From assembly GCF_026184235.1 (NCBI RefSeq), contig NZ_CP110806.1:62001-126000 (forward strand): a stretch of DNA of 64,000 bases. The letters are read 5' to 3'. The notes under the pieces were generated by a model, which was given only the letters and a program-made list of their open reading frames with translations, ran no database searches and was not told the origin of the DNA. This document shows, in pieces, positions 37,940 to 46,609 of the stretch. Numbering within the stretch: position 1 is the first letter of the stretch; every line of letters starts with the position of its first letter. Source of the DNA: Cellulomonas sp. S1-8. GTDB lineage: Bacteria > Actinomycetota > Actinomycetes > Actinomycetales > Cellulomonadaceae. Both the position numbers and the translations under genes were made by a program.

Positions 37940-38031
37940 CACGGGCGGGCGGGGTGTGTGCGCGTCGGGACGCCGGACCGGCCGTCACGCTGCCCCGCTA
38001 GGGTGCGGGCACCCACCACGACAGGAGAGTC

Positions 38032-38826
38032 ATGGGACTGTTCCGGCGCGACCACACGCCCGCCGCCGACGCCCTCGGCACGGGGACGCCCCTGACGGTC
38101 GACGTGGTGGACGGGCAGTTCGTGTCCGCGCTCACGTGGACACGGGCCGTGCGACGCGTCGTCGACCTGGCCCAGCCCACGCTCACCGTGCTGCGCCGCG
38201 CGGGGGTGAGCGGGAGCGTGCACCTGCGACCGGGCCCCGTCGTCGGTGGCGTCGAGGGCGACGTGCGGCTCAGCGGCGGAGGCGCCCTGGGCGTCGTCGT
38301 CGACGAGAACGGCCACGGGTTTCGTCTCGTGCTGCGGCTCGTGGGCACGGAGCGCAGCGAGACGCACCTCATCGACGTCGGGGTCGAGCTCTGGCCCCAC
38401 CAGGCACTCGACGACGTCGTCCTCGCGGTGTCGTCGCTGATCTCGACGACCGAGGACGCCCCGGTGACACTCCCGGAGCCGCTGGCCGTCACCAAGGCGA
38501 ACCTCCAGCTCCTGCACCCCACCCCCGACGTGCCCGAGCAGTGGTGCGCGTGCGTGTTCGTCACCCGCGCCCACGACGTCCCGGCCGACGCCGACGACGA
38601 CGAGCGGTCCGCGCTGTGGGTCTCCCACACCGTCGGGGTCAAGCTGCACCTGGACGGCACCGTCGCCCGCAACCCGGACGACGACGATCCCCACGGGGAG
38701 GTCTCGCGGGAGAACCTGGCGACCGCCGCCGGGTGGGCGGCTGTCGACGTCGACCTCGTGCCCTACGCGCGCTGGCTCGCGGACCGGACGCAGCAGGTGC
38801 TCGGGATGCGCGTCCGGGGGCTGTGA
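38032..38826 (+). CDS. Hypothetical cytoplasmic protein
   Basis: 264 residues with a good RBS (AGGAGAG) before the ATG. No signal peptide or membrane helix. Beta-rich middle part (GSVHLRPGPVVGGVEGDVRL, GALGVVVDENGHGFRLVLRL) and an acidic loop (ADADDDER). No recognisable domain. It is divergent from zwf. Composition is normal for the genome, so it is probably a lineage-specific protein rather than a recent arrival. Confidence 0.7.
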   Translation: MGLFRRDHTPAADALGTGTPLTVDVVDGQFVSALTWTRAVRRVVDLAQPTLTVLRRAGVSGSVHLRPGPVVGGVEGDVRLSGGGALGVVVDENGHGFRLVLRLVGTERSETHLIDVGVELWPHQALDDVVLAVSSLISTTEDAPVTLPEPLAVTKANLQLLHPTPDVPEQWCACVFVTRAHDVPADADDDERSALWVSHTVGVKLHLDGTVARNPDDDDPHGEVSRENLATAAGWAAVDVDLVPYARWLADRTQQVLGMRVRGL

Positions 38827-38886
38827 ACCGGCCGCGAGGCGACGCGCCAGCACTGCCGGACCTTGGGCTGGCCCACGTCCTCCACC

Positions 38887-38892
38887 TACCGT
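38887..38892 (+). promoter_or_regulatory. -10-like hexamer of the 38.9-kb gene
   Basis: TACCGT, seven bases before GTG 38900. It overlaps the alternative GTG at 38891, which argues against that earlier start. Confidence 0.5.
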
Positions 38893-38899
38893 GACCAGG

Positions 38900-39559
38900 G
38901 TGTACATCCACGCGGCCTCCTCGTGGGAGCAGGCGGACGAGGCCTTCGAGTCCTTCGTGGCCGGCCTGCCCGAGCGTCGGCGGGAGCTGGCGGAGCGGGT
39001 GGCCGCCTCGGGCGGGCCGTCGCTCGACCTGTCGGTCGAGAGCCTCGGTGGGTTGAACGCGTGGTTCATCGACGAGGTGCTGCGCGTCCCGGAGCCGGCC
39101 GAGGTCGACTACCGGTCGCCGTGGCTGCCACCCTCCAACCCGGACTACCACTGGGAGCCCGGCAAGCTGCGTCCGGTACCGGCGTGGCTGCTGCTCCTGT
39201 GGGACCAGGTGACGGCGTACGTCGGCGACGTGATGATGGCGCAGGTCCCCGGGGCGCGCTGGGTCTGCTGGCGGGCGAAGCACCCGGGCGACATCACCAA
39301 CGGGATGCCGGTGGTCGACATCGGCGTGCCCGTGCGCCCGTTCGTCGCGACGGCCTGCGCGAACGCCGGCGTGCCCGGGTTGTGGACGGCCCGCGGAGTA
39401 CCGGGGCGCGACGGGCAGCCCGACTCGACCCGGCAGCTGGACCACTTCCGCGCCACCCTGGCCGGGCGGGAGACGTACCTCGCCACCCACCCGGCGCGGT
39501 GGCAGTCGGCGCCGACCGGGCCGCGCGCGCGCAGGTCCCAGGCCACCCCGCCGGGCTGA
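38900..39559 (+). CDS. Hypothetical protein
   Basis: 219 residues (VYIHAASSWEQADEAFESFV). It is Trp- and Pro-rich, with PSNPDYHWEPGKLRPVPAWL and ARWVCWRAKHPGDITNGMPVVDI segments and no signal peptide or membrane helix. It might belong to actinobacterial proteins seen near polymorphic toxins or immunity genes, but I cannot assign it. The GTG at 38900 is chosen from the promoter spacing; 38891 is the alternative. It converges on a small regulator gene. Confidence 0.65.
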   Translation: MYIHAASSWEQADEAFESFVAGLPERRRELAERVAASGGPSLDLSVESLGGLNAWFIDEVLRVPEPAEVDYRSPWLPPSNPDYHWEPGKLRPVPAWLLLLWDQVTAYVGDVMMAQVPGARWVCWRAKHPGDITNGMPVVDIGVPVRPFVATACANAGVPGLWTARGVPGRDGQPDSTRQLDHFRATLAGRETYLATHPARWQSAPTGPRARRSQATPPG

Positions 39560-39581
39560 CCAGGTCGTCCCGGGGCCGCGG

Positions 39582-39905
39582 TCAGGGCGGTGGGCCGGCG
39601 ACGCCGAACAGCGCCAGCAGCTCGTCGACGTCGTGCGATGCCGTCGTCGGGTGCCGGAACGGCTGGTGCGCGGCGATCGTGTAGTGCGTCCGCCGGCCCT
39701 CGCGGTGCCGCTGCAGGTACCCGGCGGCCTCGAGGTCATGCAGCACCAGCAGCGTCGCGCGGGGCGTGATGCCGACGTACCCGGCGATGTCAGCCACCCG
39801 CAGGTCCGGGTCGCGGGCGACGGCGAGCAGCACGTGCGCGTGGTTGGTCAGGAACGTCCACGACGTGCGCGCCCGTGCGCCGTCCACCCGCGACCCGGCG
39901 GTCAT
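39582..39905 (-). CDS. Winged-helix (ArsR/MarR-like) regulator coupled to TerC
   Basis: 107 residues. A winged HTH is visible: WTFLTNHAHVLLAVARDPDL, RVADIAGYVGITPRATLLVL as the HTH, HDLEAAGYLQRHREGRRTHY as the wing. No metal-binding Cys of classical ArsR repressors is present. Its ATG overlaps the stop of the TerC gene as ATGA, so the two are translated together and both fall under the manganese riboswitch. It may therefore be a regulator of metal response; its target is unknown. Confidence 0.82.
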   Translation of the reverse strand: MTAGSRVDGARARTSWTFLTNHAHVLLAVARDPDLRVADIAGYVGITPRATLLVLHDLEAAGYLQRHREGRRTHYTIAAHQPFRHPTTASHDVDELLALFGVAGPPP

Positions 39906-40930
39906 CGCCGGACCAGGGGGCGGCGTCGGAACACGGGCTCGAGCTCGCGCGTCTCGTCCGGCGTCGCGACGCGGAACGGCGGGTCGACCGGCGCCTCCGT
40001 CGCCTTCCGGCCCTGGCCGCGCGTCGCGTACAGGCTCGCGCCGATGCTCACGGCCAGGATCGTGACGACGATGGCGAGCGACAGCGTGGTCGGGATGTAC
40101 AGCAGGTCGATCTTCAGCAGCATCTTCACGCCCACCCACATGAGGACCAACGCCAGGCCGATCTTCAGGTACACGAAGCGGTGCATGAGGTCGGCGAGCA
40201 GGAAGTACATCGCACGCAGGCCGAGGATCGCGAACGCGTTGGCGGTGAAGACGAGGAAGACGTCGTCGGTCACCGCGAAGATAGCCGGGATGGAGTCGAC
40301 CGCGAAGACGATGTCCGTGACCTCGATGAGGATCAGGACGGCGAGCAGCGGCGTGGCGAGCAGGACGCCGTCGCGCCGGACGAGCAGACGCTGGCCGTGG
40401 AACGCGTCGGTCATGGGGACGTGACGGCGGAACAGCCGCCAGGCGCGGGACTGCTCAGGGTCGAGGTGCTCGTTGCGCTGCCGCAGCATGCGGTAGCCGG
40501 TCCACAGCAGGAACGCCGCGAACAGGTACAGCACCCAGCCGACGCTCTCGATGAGCGCCGCGCCGCCGGCGATGAAGATGGCGCGAAAGACGAGGGCACC
40601 GAGCACCCCGAGGAACAGGACGCGGTGCTGCAGCTCCCGCGGGACGGCGAAGAACGTGAAGATGATCGCCCAGACGAACACGTTGTCGACGGCGAGCGAC
40701 TTCTCGATGAGGTACCCGGCGAAGTACTGCTGGCCGGCCTCGCTGCCGTACATGCGCCAGACGATGGCACCGAACCCGACGCCGCACGCGACCCAGACTG
40801 CCGACCACACGGCGGCCTCGCGCACCGCGATCACGTGCGCATGGCGGTGCGCGAAGAGGTCGATGGCCAGCATGAGCAGGATCGCGGCCAGCACGGCCAG
40901 CCACATCCACAGGGGCACGTCCACGAGCAT
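39902..40930 (-). CDS. TerC-family integral membrane protein (probable Mn(II) exporter)
   Basis: 342 residues with about nine membrane helices. TerC signatures are present: LAIDLFAHR, EKSLAVDNVFVWAIIF and EVTDIVFAVDSIPAIFAVT, whose Asp residues in the membrane probably bind metal. TerC proteins of the Alx/MeeF type export manganese. The cytoplasmic C-terminus is Arg-rich. The ATG at 40930 is preceded by GGAAGG and a yybP-ykoY manganese riboswitch, which supports the metal role strongly. The next gene is coupled by an ATGA overlap. Confidence 0.93.
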   Translation of the reverse strand: MLVDVPLWMWLAVLAAILLMLAIDLFAHRHAHVIAVREAAVWSAVWVACGVGFGAIVWRMYGSEAGQQYFAGYLIEKSLAVDNVFVWAIIFTFFAVPRELQHRVLFLGVLGALVFRAIFIAGGAALIESVGWVLYLFAAFLLWTGYRMLRQRNEHLDPEQSRAWRLFRRHVPMTDAFHGQRLLVRRDGVLLATPLLAVLILIEVTDIVFAVDSIPAIFAVTDDVFLVFTANAFAILGLRAMYFLLADLMHRFVYLKIGLALVLMWVGVKMLLKIDLLYIPTTLSLAIVVTILAVSIGASLYATRGQGRKATEAPVDPPFRVATPDETRELEPVFRRRPLVRR

Positions 40931-40949
40931 CACCTTCCGGTCGACAAGA

Positions 40950-41052
40950 CAACCGGAGGTCTCTCCCGGCCCGGCGTGCGGGCCCGCTGCGCCGGGGCGT
41001 CCTCGGGGACGGCCGTGATGACGACGCAGCGTCGGGGGATACTCCCCTCCAC
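40950..41052 (-). promoter_or_regulatory. yybP-ykoY manganese riboswitch
   Basis: On the minus strand the conserved GGGGAGTA (within 41040-41050) is followed by CGTCGTCATCACGG (about 41012-41025) and closed by GAGAGACCTCC (40955-40965). GGAGG near the 5' end pairs with CCTCC near the 3' end as P1. These are the signature blocks of the Mn(II)-sensing yybP-ykoY aptamer, and the gene downstream is a TerC exporter, a classic partner. Binding of Mn(II) should allow expression. Confidence 0.9.
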
Positions 41053-41195
41053 GGAGATGAGTGAACCGCAGTTCACCTGTCGACGTCAACCGCAGCGCGG
41101 GTACCCGTTTCACCCGCGCCCGCTCGTGACTGCGACAAATCGGACCTTCTACGCTTCGAGGGCGCGGCGTCGCGCTGGAGCTGGCTGGGGGGCCC

Positions 41196-44100
41196 ATGCA
41201 TCCGAGGACGATCTCGTCGATCACCGCCGTCGCTGTGCTGACCGGGCTGCTGGCCGCCGCACCACCGGCGGCGGCGGTCCCGACGCCCGCGGGGGACGTG
41301 ACGATCACCCCGGACGTCGGGTCCACCGCCGGCGGTGACCCGCTCCGGTTCACGGTCCCCGGCGCTGCGTGGGCCGCGGTCGCGGGAGGTGGGCGGCACA
41401 CGCTGGGCCTCGCGCGCGACGGCGCCGTGTACGCGTGGGGCGAGGGGTCGTCGGGACAGCTGGGCACCGGGTCGACGGCCGACTCCCCGGTGCCGGTGCG
41501 CGTCGACGTACCGCTGCCCGACGGCGTGACGATCAGCGCGGTGAGCGCCGGCGCGGACTTCTCGCTCGCGCTCGCGTCGGACGGCACGCTGTGGGCGTGG
41601 GGCGCCAACGCGCAGGGGCAGCTCGGCCTCGGCACGACCGACGCGCAGCCCGAGCCGCGGCAGGTGCCGCTGCCCATCGGCGTGGAGCGCGTCGACGCGG
41701 GCGGGCAGTTCGTCGTGGCGCTCGACACCGACCGACGGGTGTGGACGTGGGGCGCGAACGACGCCGGGCAGCTCGGCGTCGGCGACCGGCAGCCGCGCAC
41801 GAGCCCCGTGCCGATGCCGCAGCTCGGGAGCTCGGGGCCCCTCGAGGACATCACGGCGGGCCACCGCCACGCGTTCGCCCTGGTCAACCACAACGAGGTG
41901 TTCGCGTGGGGCGACAACTCCTACGGGCAGCTCGGCGCGGACGTCGGCGCACGGCTCACGGTCCCGACGGCCGTGTGGGGCGGCGGCGGCTGCTGCACCG
42001 GCACCTCGCGGATGTTCGCCGTCGGGGACAGCACGTTCACCTACGGCGCTCCGGACGAGCTCGTCGCGTTCGGGCGCAACGACCGCGGGCAGCTCGGCAT
42101 CGGCTTGGTGAGCCGCTCGGCTCCCGCGACGCGGGTCGCGTTCCCGGACGGGGCGCTCCTGGTCGAGGAGGTCGTCGGCGGGGCCCAGCACGTCGTCGCG
42201 ACGACGCTGGACGGCACGGTCTGGGTCTGGGGCGACGACCAGCTCGGCCAGCTCGGCACCGCGGGGACGGCGACGCTCGCGGCGACGCCGGTCCCGCTGC
42301 TCCGGGACGCCCCCGACGCGGCGGTGGCCGCGGGCGAGGCGTCCACGTTCGTCGTCGTCGACGGCGGGGTCGCGGCCGCGGGCCAGAACGCGTCCGGTGA
42401 GCTGGGCGACGGCTCGACGACCACACGCCCCACGCCCGTGGACGTGCGCACACCCCTGGACGTCGTGGGCGTGCGCGTCGGGGACGTCCCGGCGGGTGCC
42501 GTGGCGCGCGGGGCGGGCGGCACGTTCGCGACGGTCACACCGCCGCTGCCGGACGGTGTCCTCGACGTCGTCCTCGAGACGCGCGACGCCGCCGGCGCCG
42601 CCGGCCCGCTCCTGCTGCTCGAGGACGCGTACACCGCGACCGCGACACCCCCGCCGACGTTCGTCACGACGGCCTACCCGGTGGCCGCGGTCGATGAGCC
42701 GTACGCGTTCGTGCCCGAGCTGCGCGGACCCGGTCCGATCACGTTCACCAGCGGTGACCTGCCGCCCGGCCTCGTGCTGGACCCGGCAACCGGGGCGCTG
42801 AGCGGCACCCCGACACAGGTCGGTGACGCCGACGTGCAGATCACCGCGACCAACGCGTACGGCAGCACGACGCTCACCGCGAACCTGCGCGTGCTCACGC
42901 CGCCCGCGCTCTCGTCCGACCCGCTGCCCGCCGGAGCGGTCGGCCGGGCGTACCGCGGGACGCTGTCCCTGGCCGACGAGTGGCCCTGGCGGCCGGCTGT
43001 CCGGGTGACCGTCACGGCGGGGGCGCTGCCCGACGGGCTCGGCGTCCGGACGGTGCTGGCACGCGACGGCGCGATCGTCGTCGAGGTCGCGGGTACGCCC
43101 ACGACGGCCGGCGCCTTCACCTTCACGCTCACGACGACCTCGCCCGTGCCGCGCAGCGTCGAGCAGACGATCACGATCGGCGTGTCGCCGCAGGTCACGT
43201 CCCCCGTGCCGCCGTCGGGCACGGTCGGTGCGCCGTACACGCACACGTTCACCGGCAGCGGGTCCGACGTGGCGTTCGTCGTCGCCGCGGGCTCGTTGCC
43301 GCCGGGCCTGACGCTCGACCCGGTGACCGGCACGCTCGCGGGCACGCCCACGACCGCAGGCCGCTGGGACGTCGTCGTCGCGGCGCGCACCGCGTTCGCG
43401 CAGGAGGCGACGGACGTCGTGCTGCGCATCGTCGGGCCCGGTCTGTCCGCGCCCGTGACGCCCGCGGTCGGGCCCGTGCAGGGCGGCACGACCGTCAGCG
43501 TCGCGACGCCCTCGCCGCGGTTCTCGCAGATCACCACGACGGGCACGTGGACCAGGACGGCGACCCTCGGCCTGACCGCCGACGGGTACGTGTGGGCGTG
43601 GGGCGACGGGGCGGTGCCGCTGCTCAGCGAGCGGGGCGAGGACGTCGACCCCACCCTGCCCGTGCGCCTGGCGCTGCCGCTCGAGCCCGGCGTCAAGGTC
43701 ACGCAGCTGGCGTCCGGGTCCGCGTCGTACGTGCTCGCGTCCGACGGGACCGTGCGACACCTGACCGCCGACCCCGCGACGCCGACGGGCACGCGCGTGA
43801 CCACCGTGCCGCTGACGCTCCCTGCGGGCGTGCGCGTCACCGGCGTCGCCGCGGGGGCGGACCACGCGCTCGCGCTCGCGTCCGACGGCAGCGTGTGGGC
43901 GTGGGGCGCGAACGACCAGAACCAGCTCGGCGACGGCACCGCGACCGAGCGCGCGACACCCGTGCGCGTGGCGTTCCCGGCCGGGGTGCGCGTCCGGTCG
44001 GTGAGCGCGTCGCACGACGCCTCGCTGGCCGCCGACACCGCCGGTCGCATCTGGACGTGGGGGGTCGACGTCGCCGAGGGGTGCGCCCTGTGGGACGAGT

Positions 44101-44885
44101 GCGAACCCGTGCTGCACGGGGTGCCGACGCGCGTCGCAGCGCCCGCCGCCCTCGTCGCGACCCGCGTCGTCGTCGCGCAGACGGCGGCGCTGGCGATCGG
44201 CAGCGACGGCTCCCTGTGGTCCTGGGGAGGCAACTGGTACGGCGAGCTGGGGCGCTCGGGCGGTGACAGCGTGCCCGAGCCGGTCGAGCTCGAGCGGCCG
44301 CCGGGCGTCACGACGCAGGACGTCGCGCTCGCGCGTGAGGGCGGCGTCGCCGTGCTGTCCGACGGGACGGTGTGGCGGTGGGGCCGCGTCCAGTGCTACA
44401 TCGACTGGACGCAGGACTTCTGCGGGCGCTTCGACGACGACGGCGTGTACGAGCGGCCGACGCGCGTCACCTCCCCCGTCGACCAGCCCGCCGCGCGGGT
44501 CGCGGCGTGCGTGCAGTGCGGCCTGGTGCTCACCACCACCGGGGCCGTGTGGGGCTGGGGCGCCAACGACGCCGGCCAGCTCGGGGACGGCACCCGCGTG
44601 CGGCGCCCCGACCCGGTGGCGGTGCCCGCACCGTTCACGGTCAGCGGCATCACGTTCGACGGCGTCGCCGCCCGGCTCACCGGGTCACCGGCCAACGCGG
44701 TCGCGACGGCCGTCACGCCGGCGCACGCGACAGGGGCGGTCGACGTGGTCGTCACGACCCGGCGCCCGGACGGGTCACCCGGCCCGTCGGTGCGCTACAG
44801 CGGAGCCTTCACCTACGGCGCCGCGCCGCCGGGCGCACGACCCAGCGCGGTGGACCCGCGGGTTCGTCCGCGCGAGGTGGGGTGA
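41196..44885 (+). CDS. Large secreted RCC1-repeat protein with Ig-like domains
   Basis: 1229 residues. A signal peptide (MHPRTISSITAVAVLTGLLA, cleavage near AAA) leads to seven RCC1 repeats (about 60-420; blade motif VYAWGEGSSGQLGTG and variants). Three putative Ig-like domains follow (about 480-750; each with LPPGL, LDPxTG and GTPT motifs), then six more degenerate RCC1 repeats (about 775-1160). No sorting signal is present, so the protein is probably free or loosely bound outside. RCC1 propellers bind protein or polymer; no enzyme site is visible. It is divergent from the riboswitch-controlled TerC gene. Confidence 0.88.
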   Translation: MHPRTISSITAVAVLTGLLAAAPPAAAVPTPAGDVTITPDVGSTAGGDPLRFTVPGAAWAAVAGGGRHTLGLARDGAVYAWGEGSSGQLGTGSTADSPVPVRVDVPLPDGVTISAVSAGADFSLALASDGTLWAWGANAQGQLGLGTTDAQPEPRQVPLPIGVERVDAGGQFVVALDTDRRVWTWGANDAGQLGVGDRQPRTSPVPMPQLGSSGPLEDITAGHRHAFALVNHNEVFAWGDNSYGQLGADVGARLTVPTAVWGGGGCCTGTSRMFAVGDSTFTYGAPDELVAFGRNDRGQLGIGLVSRSAPATRVAFPDGALLVEEVVGGAQHVVATTLDGTVWVWGDDQLGQLGTAGTATLAATPVPLLRDAPDAAVAAGEASTFVVVDGGVAAAGQNASGELGDGSTTTRPTPVDVRTPLDVVGVRVGDVPAGAVARGAGGTFATVTPPLPDGVLDVVLETRDAAGAAGPLLLLEDAYTATATPPPTFVTTAYPVAAVDEPYAFVPELRGPGPITFTSGDLPPGLVLDPATGALSGTPTQVGDADVQITATNAYGSTTLTANLRVLTPPALSSDPLPAGAVGRAYRGTLSLADEWPWRPAVRVTVTAGALPDGLGVRTVLARDGAIVVEVAGTPTTAGAFTFTLTTTSPVPRSVEQTITIGVSPQVTSPVPPSGTVGAPYTHTFTGSGSDVAFVVAAGSLPPGLTLDPVTGTLAGTPTTAGRWDVVVAARTAFAQEATDVVLRIVGPGLSAPVTPAVGPVQGGTTVSVATPSPRFSQITTTGTWTRTATLGLTADGYVWAWGDGAVPLLSERGEDVDPTLPVRLALPLEPGVKVTQLASGSASYVLASDGTVRHLTADPATPTGTRVTTVPLTLPAGVRVTGVAAGADHALALASDGSVWAWGANDQNQLGDGTATERATPVRVAFPAGVRVRSVSASHDASLAADTAGRIWTWGVDVAEGCALWDECEPVLHGVPTRVAAPAALVATRVVVAQTAALAIGSDGSLWSWGGNWYGELGRSGGDSVPEPVELERPPGVTTQDVALAREGGVAVLSDGTVWRWGRVQCYIDWTQDFCGRFDDDGVYERPTRVTSPVDQPAARVAACVQCGLVLTTTGAVWGWGANDAGQLGDGTRVRRPDPVAVPAPFTVSGITFDGVAARLTGSPANAVATAVTPAHATGAVDVVVTTRRPDGSPGPSVRYSGAFTYGAAPPGARPSAVDPRVRPREVG

Positions 44886-45038
44886 CGAGCGAGCCCTTGC
44901 GGCGGACGGATCGGGTGGGTGGTCGGACGCCGGGGTCGTCGGGGACGTGACCGACGAGACCTCCCGCGGCAGGGGCGATGCGCCCGCGGGGCGGTTTCCC
45001 GTAGGTTCGTCCCTGCCTCGACCCGAAGGAGCGCCCCC

Positions 45039-45485
45039 ATGCAGTGCCCCGTGGACCAGACCCAGCTCGTCATGACCGAGCGCCAGGGCGTCGAGATCGA
45101 CTACTGCCCCGTGTGCCGCGGGATCTGGCTGGACCGCGGCGAGCTGGACAAGATCATCGACCGCGCCGGCCCCGCCGCCCCGGGGGTCGACCCGCGCGCC
45201 GTCCCGGGGGCGCAGGCGCCGCCGCCCGGCTACGACGACCGCCGCCGCGACCGCGACGACGACCGCGACGACCGGCGACGCGCAGCCCCCGCCTACGGCA
45301 CCCCGGACTACGGCACGCCGACGCACGACGCCCCGGGCTACGGCGCCCCGGCCTACGGCGCACCGGGCTACGACCCCCGCGGTCGTGACCCCCGTGGCGA
45401 CTCCCGCGGCTACGACTCCCGGGGCCACGACCCGCGCCGCCGCAAGAAGAAGGACTCCTGGCTCGAGGACCTCTTCGACTTCTGA
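45039..45485 (+). CDS. TFIIB-type zinc-ribbon protein
   Basis: 148 residues. The N-terminal 45 residues form a zinc ribbon: MQCPVDQTQL with Cys 3, then IDYCPVCRGIWLDRGELDKI with two Cys, the zf-TFIIB pattern. The remainder is low complexity, with Tyr-Gly-Ala-Pro repeats (YGAPAYGAPGY) and Arg/Asp tracts, ending RRRKKKDSWLEDLFDF. Family function is unknown; the disordered tail may drive condensation or nucleic-acid binding. The ATG at 45039 has a GAAGGA RBS. Confidence 0.85.
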   Translation: MQCPVDQTQLVMTERQGVEIDYCPVCRGIWLDRGELDKIIDRAGPAAPGVDPRAVPGAQAPPPGYDDRRRDRDDDRDDRRRAAPAYGTPDYGTPTHDAPGYGAPAYGAPGYDPRGRDPRGDSRGYDSRGHDPRRRKKKDSWLEDLFDF

Positions 45486-45503
45486 CCCGAGGCTGGATCG
45501 ACC

Positions 45504-45522
45504 CCCCCACCGGGGGTGGGGG
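45504..45522. terminator. GC hairpin after zinc-ribbon gene
   Basis: CCCCCAC (45504-45510) pairs with GTGGGGG (45516-45522) around a 5-nt loop, 18 bp after the stop. No T-run follows. Confidence 0.5.
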
Positions 45523-45536
45523 CGCACGGACGCGGT

Positions 45537-45554
45537 AGTGGTCACACAGGTGAC
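45537..45554. repeat. GTGGTCAC repeat, copy 4
   Basis: AGTGGTCAC (45537-45545) followed by GTGACC forms GGTCAC-ACAG-GTGACC. The stop codon of the SDR gene (45542-45544) lies inside it. Confidence 0.5.
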
Positions 45555-46507
45555 CCGGACCGTCCCTCCGGGTGGCCAGGTGTGCCTACTGTCGCGATCG
45601 CGGCGTGGACCTCGTCCGCGAAGCGCCACAGCGCGTCCTCGCGGGCCTCGTCGTAGGAGGCCGGCGACGGCGGCACGACGCGCGAGCGGTCGACGTAGGC
45701 GCCCGTGGGGGCGTCCACGTCGCCGAGGAGCGCCGCGGCGAGCCGTCGGCCGGCAGTCTGCACGTCGTCGATCGACGGCTGGAGGGTGAGCACCTGCAGC
45801 ACCCGGCCGGCCACGAATCGGGCGACGGGGCTCGCGGCACGCGTGAGGCCGGTGCCGGGGACGAAGCCCGGGTTGTACGCGAGCACGTCGACGCCCACGG
45901 GCAGGTGCCGCGCCCACGCGTGGACGAGGTGGACGGCCGCGAGCTTGCTGGTGGAGTAGGCGGTCCGGCCGGCGACGGCGGTCGACGGTCGCGGGAACGC
46001 CGCCGGCTGCGCGAGCGTCGCGGGGTCCGACCAGCGGGGCGCGGGGACGAGCCCGCCGGTGTGCCGCAGGTCCCCGAAGTGCGTGTCCGAGACGGTGACG
46101 ACGACGCGTGCGGGCGTCCGGAGCCACGGCTCGAGGCTGCGCAGCAGCACGTGGTTGGCCAGCACGTTGACCGCGAACGTCGTCTCGAAGCCGTCGGGCG
46201 TGGTGTGCAGGGCGTCGACGAGCTGCACGCCGGCGTTGGCGCCGACGACGCGCAGCGGCGGCAGGTCGCCCGCGTCGAGCAGGCGCCCGACCGTGGCGGC
46301 CGCCCGGCGGACGGACGTGAGGTCCGCGAGGTCCGCGTCCAGCGGCGTGACGTGCGGTGCGAGGGCGCGCAGCTCCGCGGCCACGGGGTGGACCGAGGAC
46401 GCGCGACCCAGCAGGACGAGGTGGGTGGTGGGGTCGCGGCGCAGGATCTCGGTCGCGGCCGCGCGGCCGATGCCGCGGGTCCCGCCGGTGAGGAGCACGG
46501 TGTGCAC
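45542..46507 (-). CDS. Short-chain dehydrogenase/reductase
   Basis: 321 residues from a GTG at 46507. The Rossmann fold starts LLTGGTRGIGRA (TGxxxGxG), followed by DADLADLTSV, the NAG motif in GANAGVQLVD, the catalytic Ser in VVVTVSDTHFGD and the Tyr-x-x-x-Lys motif in AYSTSKLAAVHL. This is a classical-type SDR of the retinol-dehydrogenase-like kind using NAD(P); substrate unknown. It is divergent from a TetR gene, and the intergenic operator overlaps its -35 (TTGACA, 46591-46596) and -10 region (TAACGT, 46566-46571), so the TetR product very likely represses it. Confidence 0.9.
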   Translation of the reverse strand: MHTVLLTGGTRGIGRAAATEILRRDPTTHLVLLGRASSVHPVAAELRALAPHVTPLDADLADLTSVRRAAATVGRLLDAGDLPPLRVVGANAGVQLVDALHTTPDGFETTFAVNVLANHVLLRSLEPWLRTPARVVVTVSDTHFGDLRHTGGLVPAPRWSDPATLAQPAAFPRPSTAVAGRTAYSTSKLAAVHLVHAWARHLPVGVDVLAYNPGFVPGTGLTRAASPVARFVAGRVLQVLTLQPSIDDVQTAGRRLAAALLGDVDAPTGAYVDRSRVVPPSPASYDEAREDALWRFADEVHAAIATVGTPGHPEGRSGSPV

Positions 46508-46552
46508 GGTGGTGCCTTCCGTCGGACGCCGGGCGATCGCCGACGTGATCGA

Positions 46553-46603
46553 GTTGACAGTGTCAACGTTACGCATCCCTCGGTGGACGCTGTCAACTAT
46601 GCT
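46553..46603. promoter_or_regulatory. Double TetR operator between SDR and TetR genes
   Basis: Site 1 is a perfect 7-1-7 palindrome (GTTGACA-G-TGTCAAC, 46553-46567). Site 2 (46583-46597) matches it at 12 of 15 positions. The sites start 30 bp apart, about three helical turns. Site 2 overlaps the SDR -35 and abuts the TetR -10 (TATGCT, 46598-46603), so both promoters would be covered. Confidence 0.8.
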
Positions 46604-46609
46604 GGTCAC

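Noticed and set aside
46554..46559. TTGACA as -35 of the TetR promoter
   Set aside because: It is 38 bp from the -10 TATGCT, too far for a promoter; it is half of the palindromic operator.
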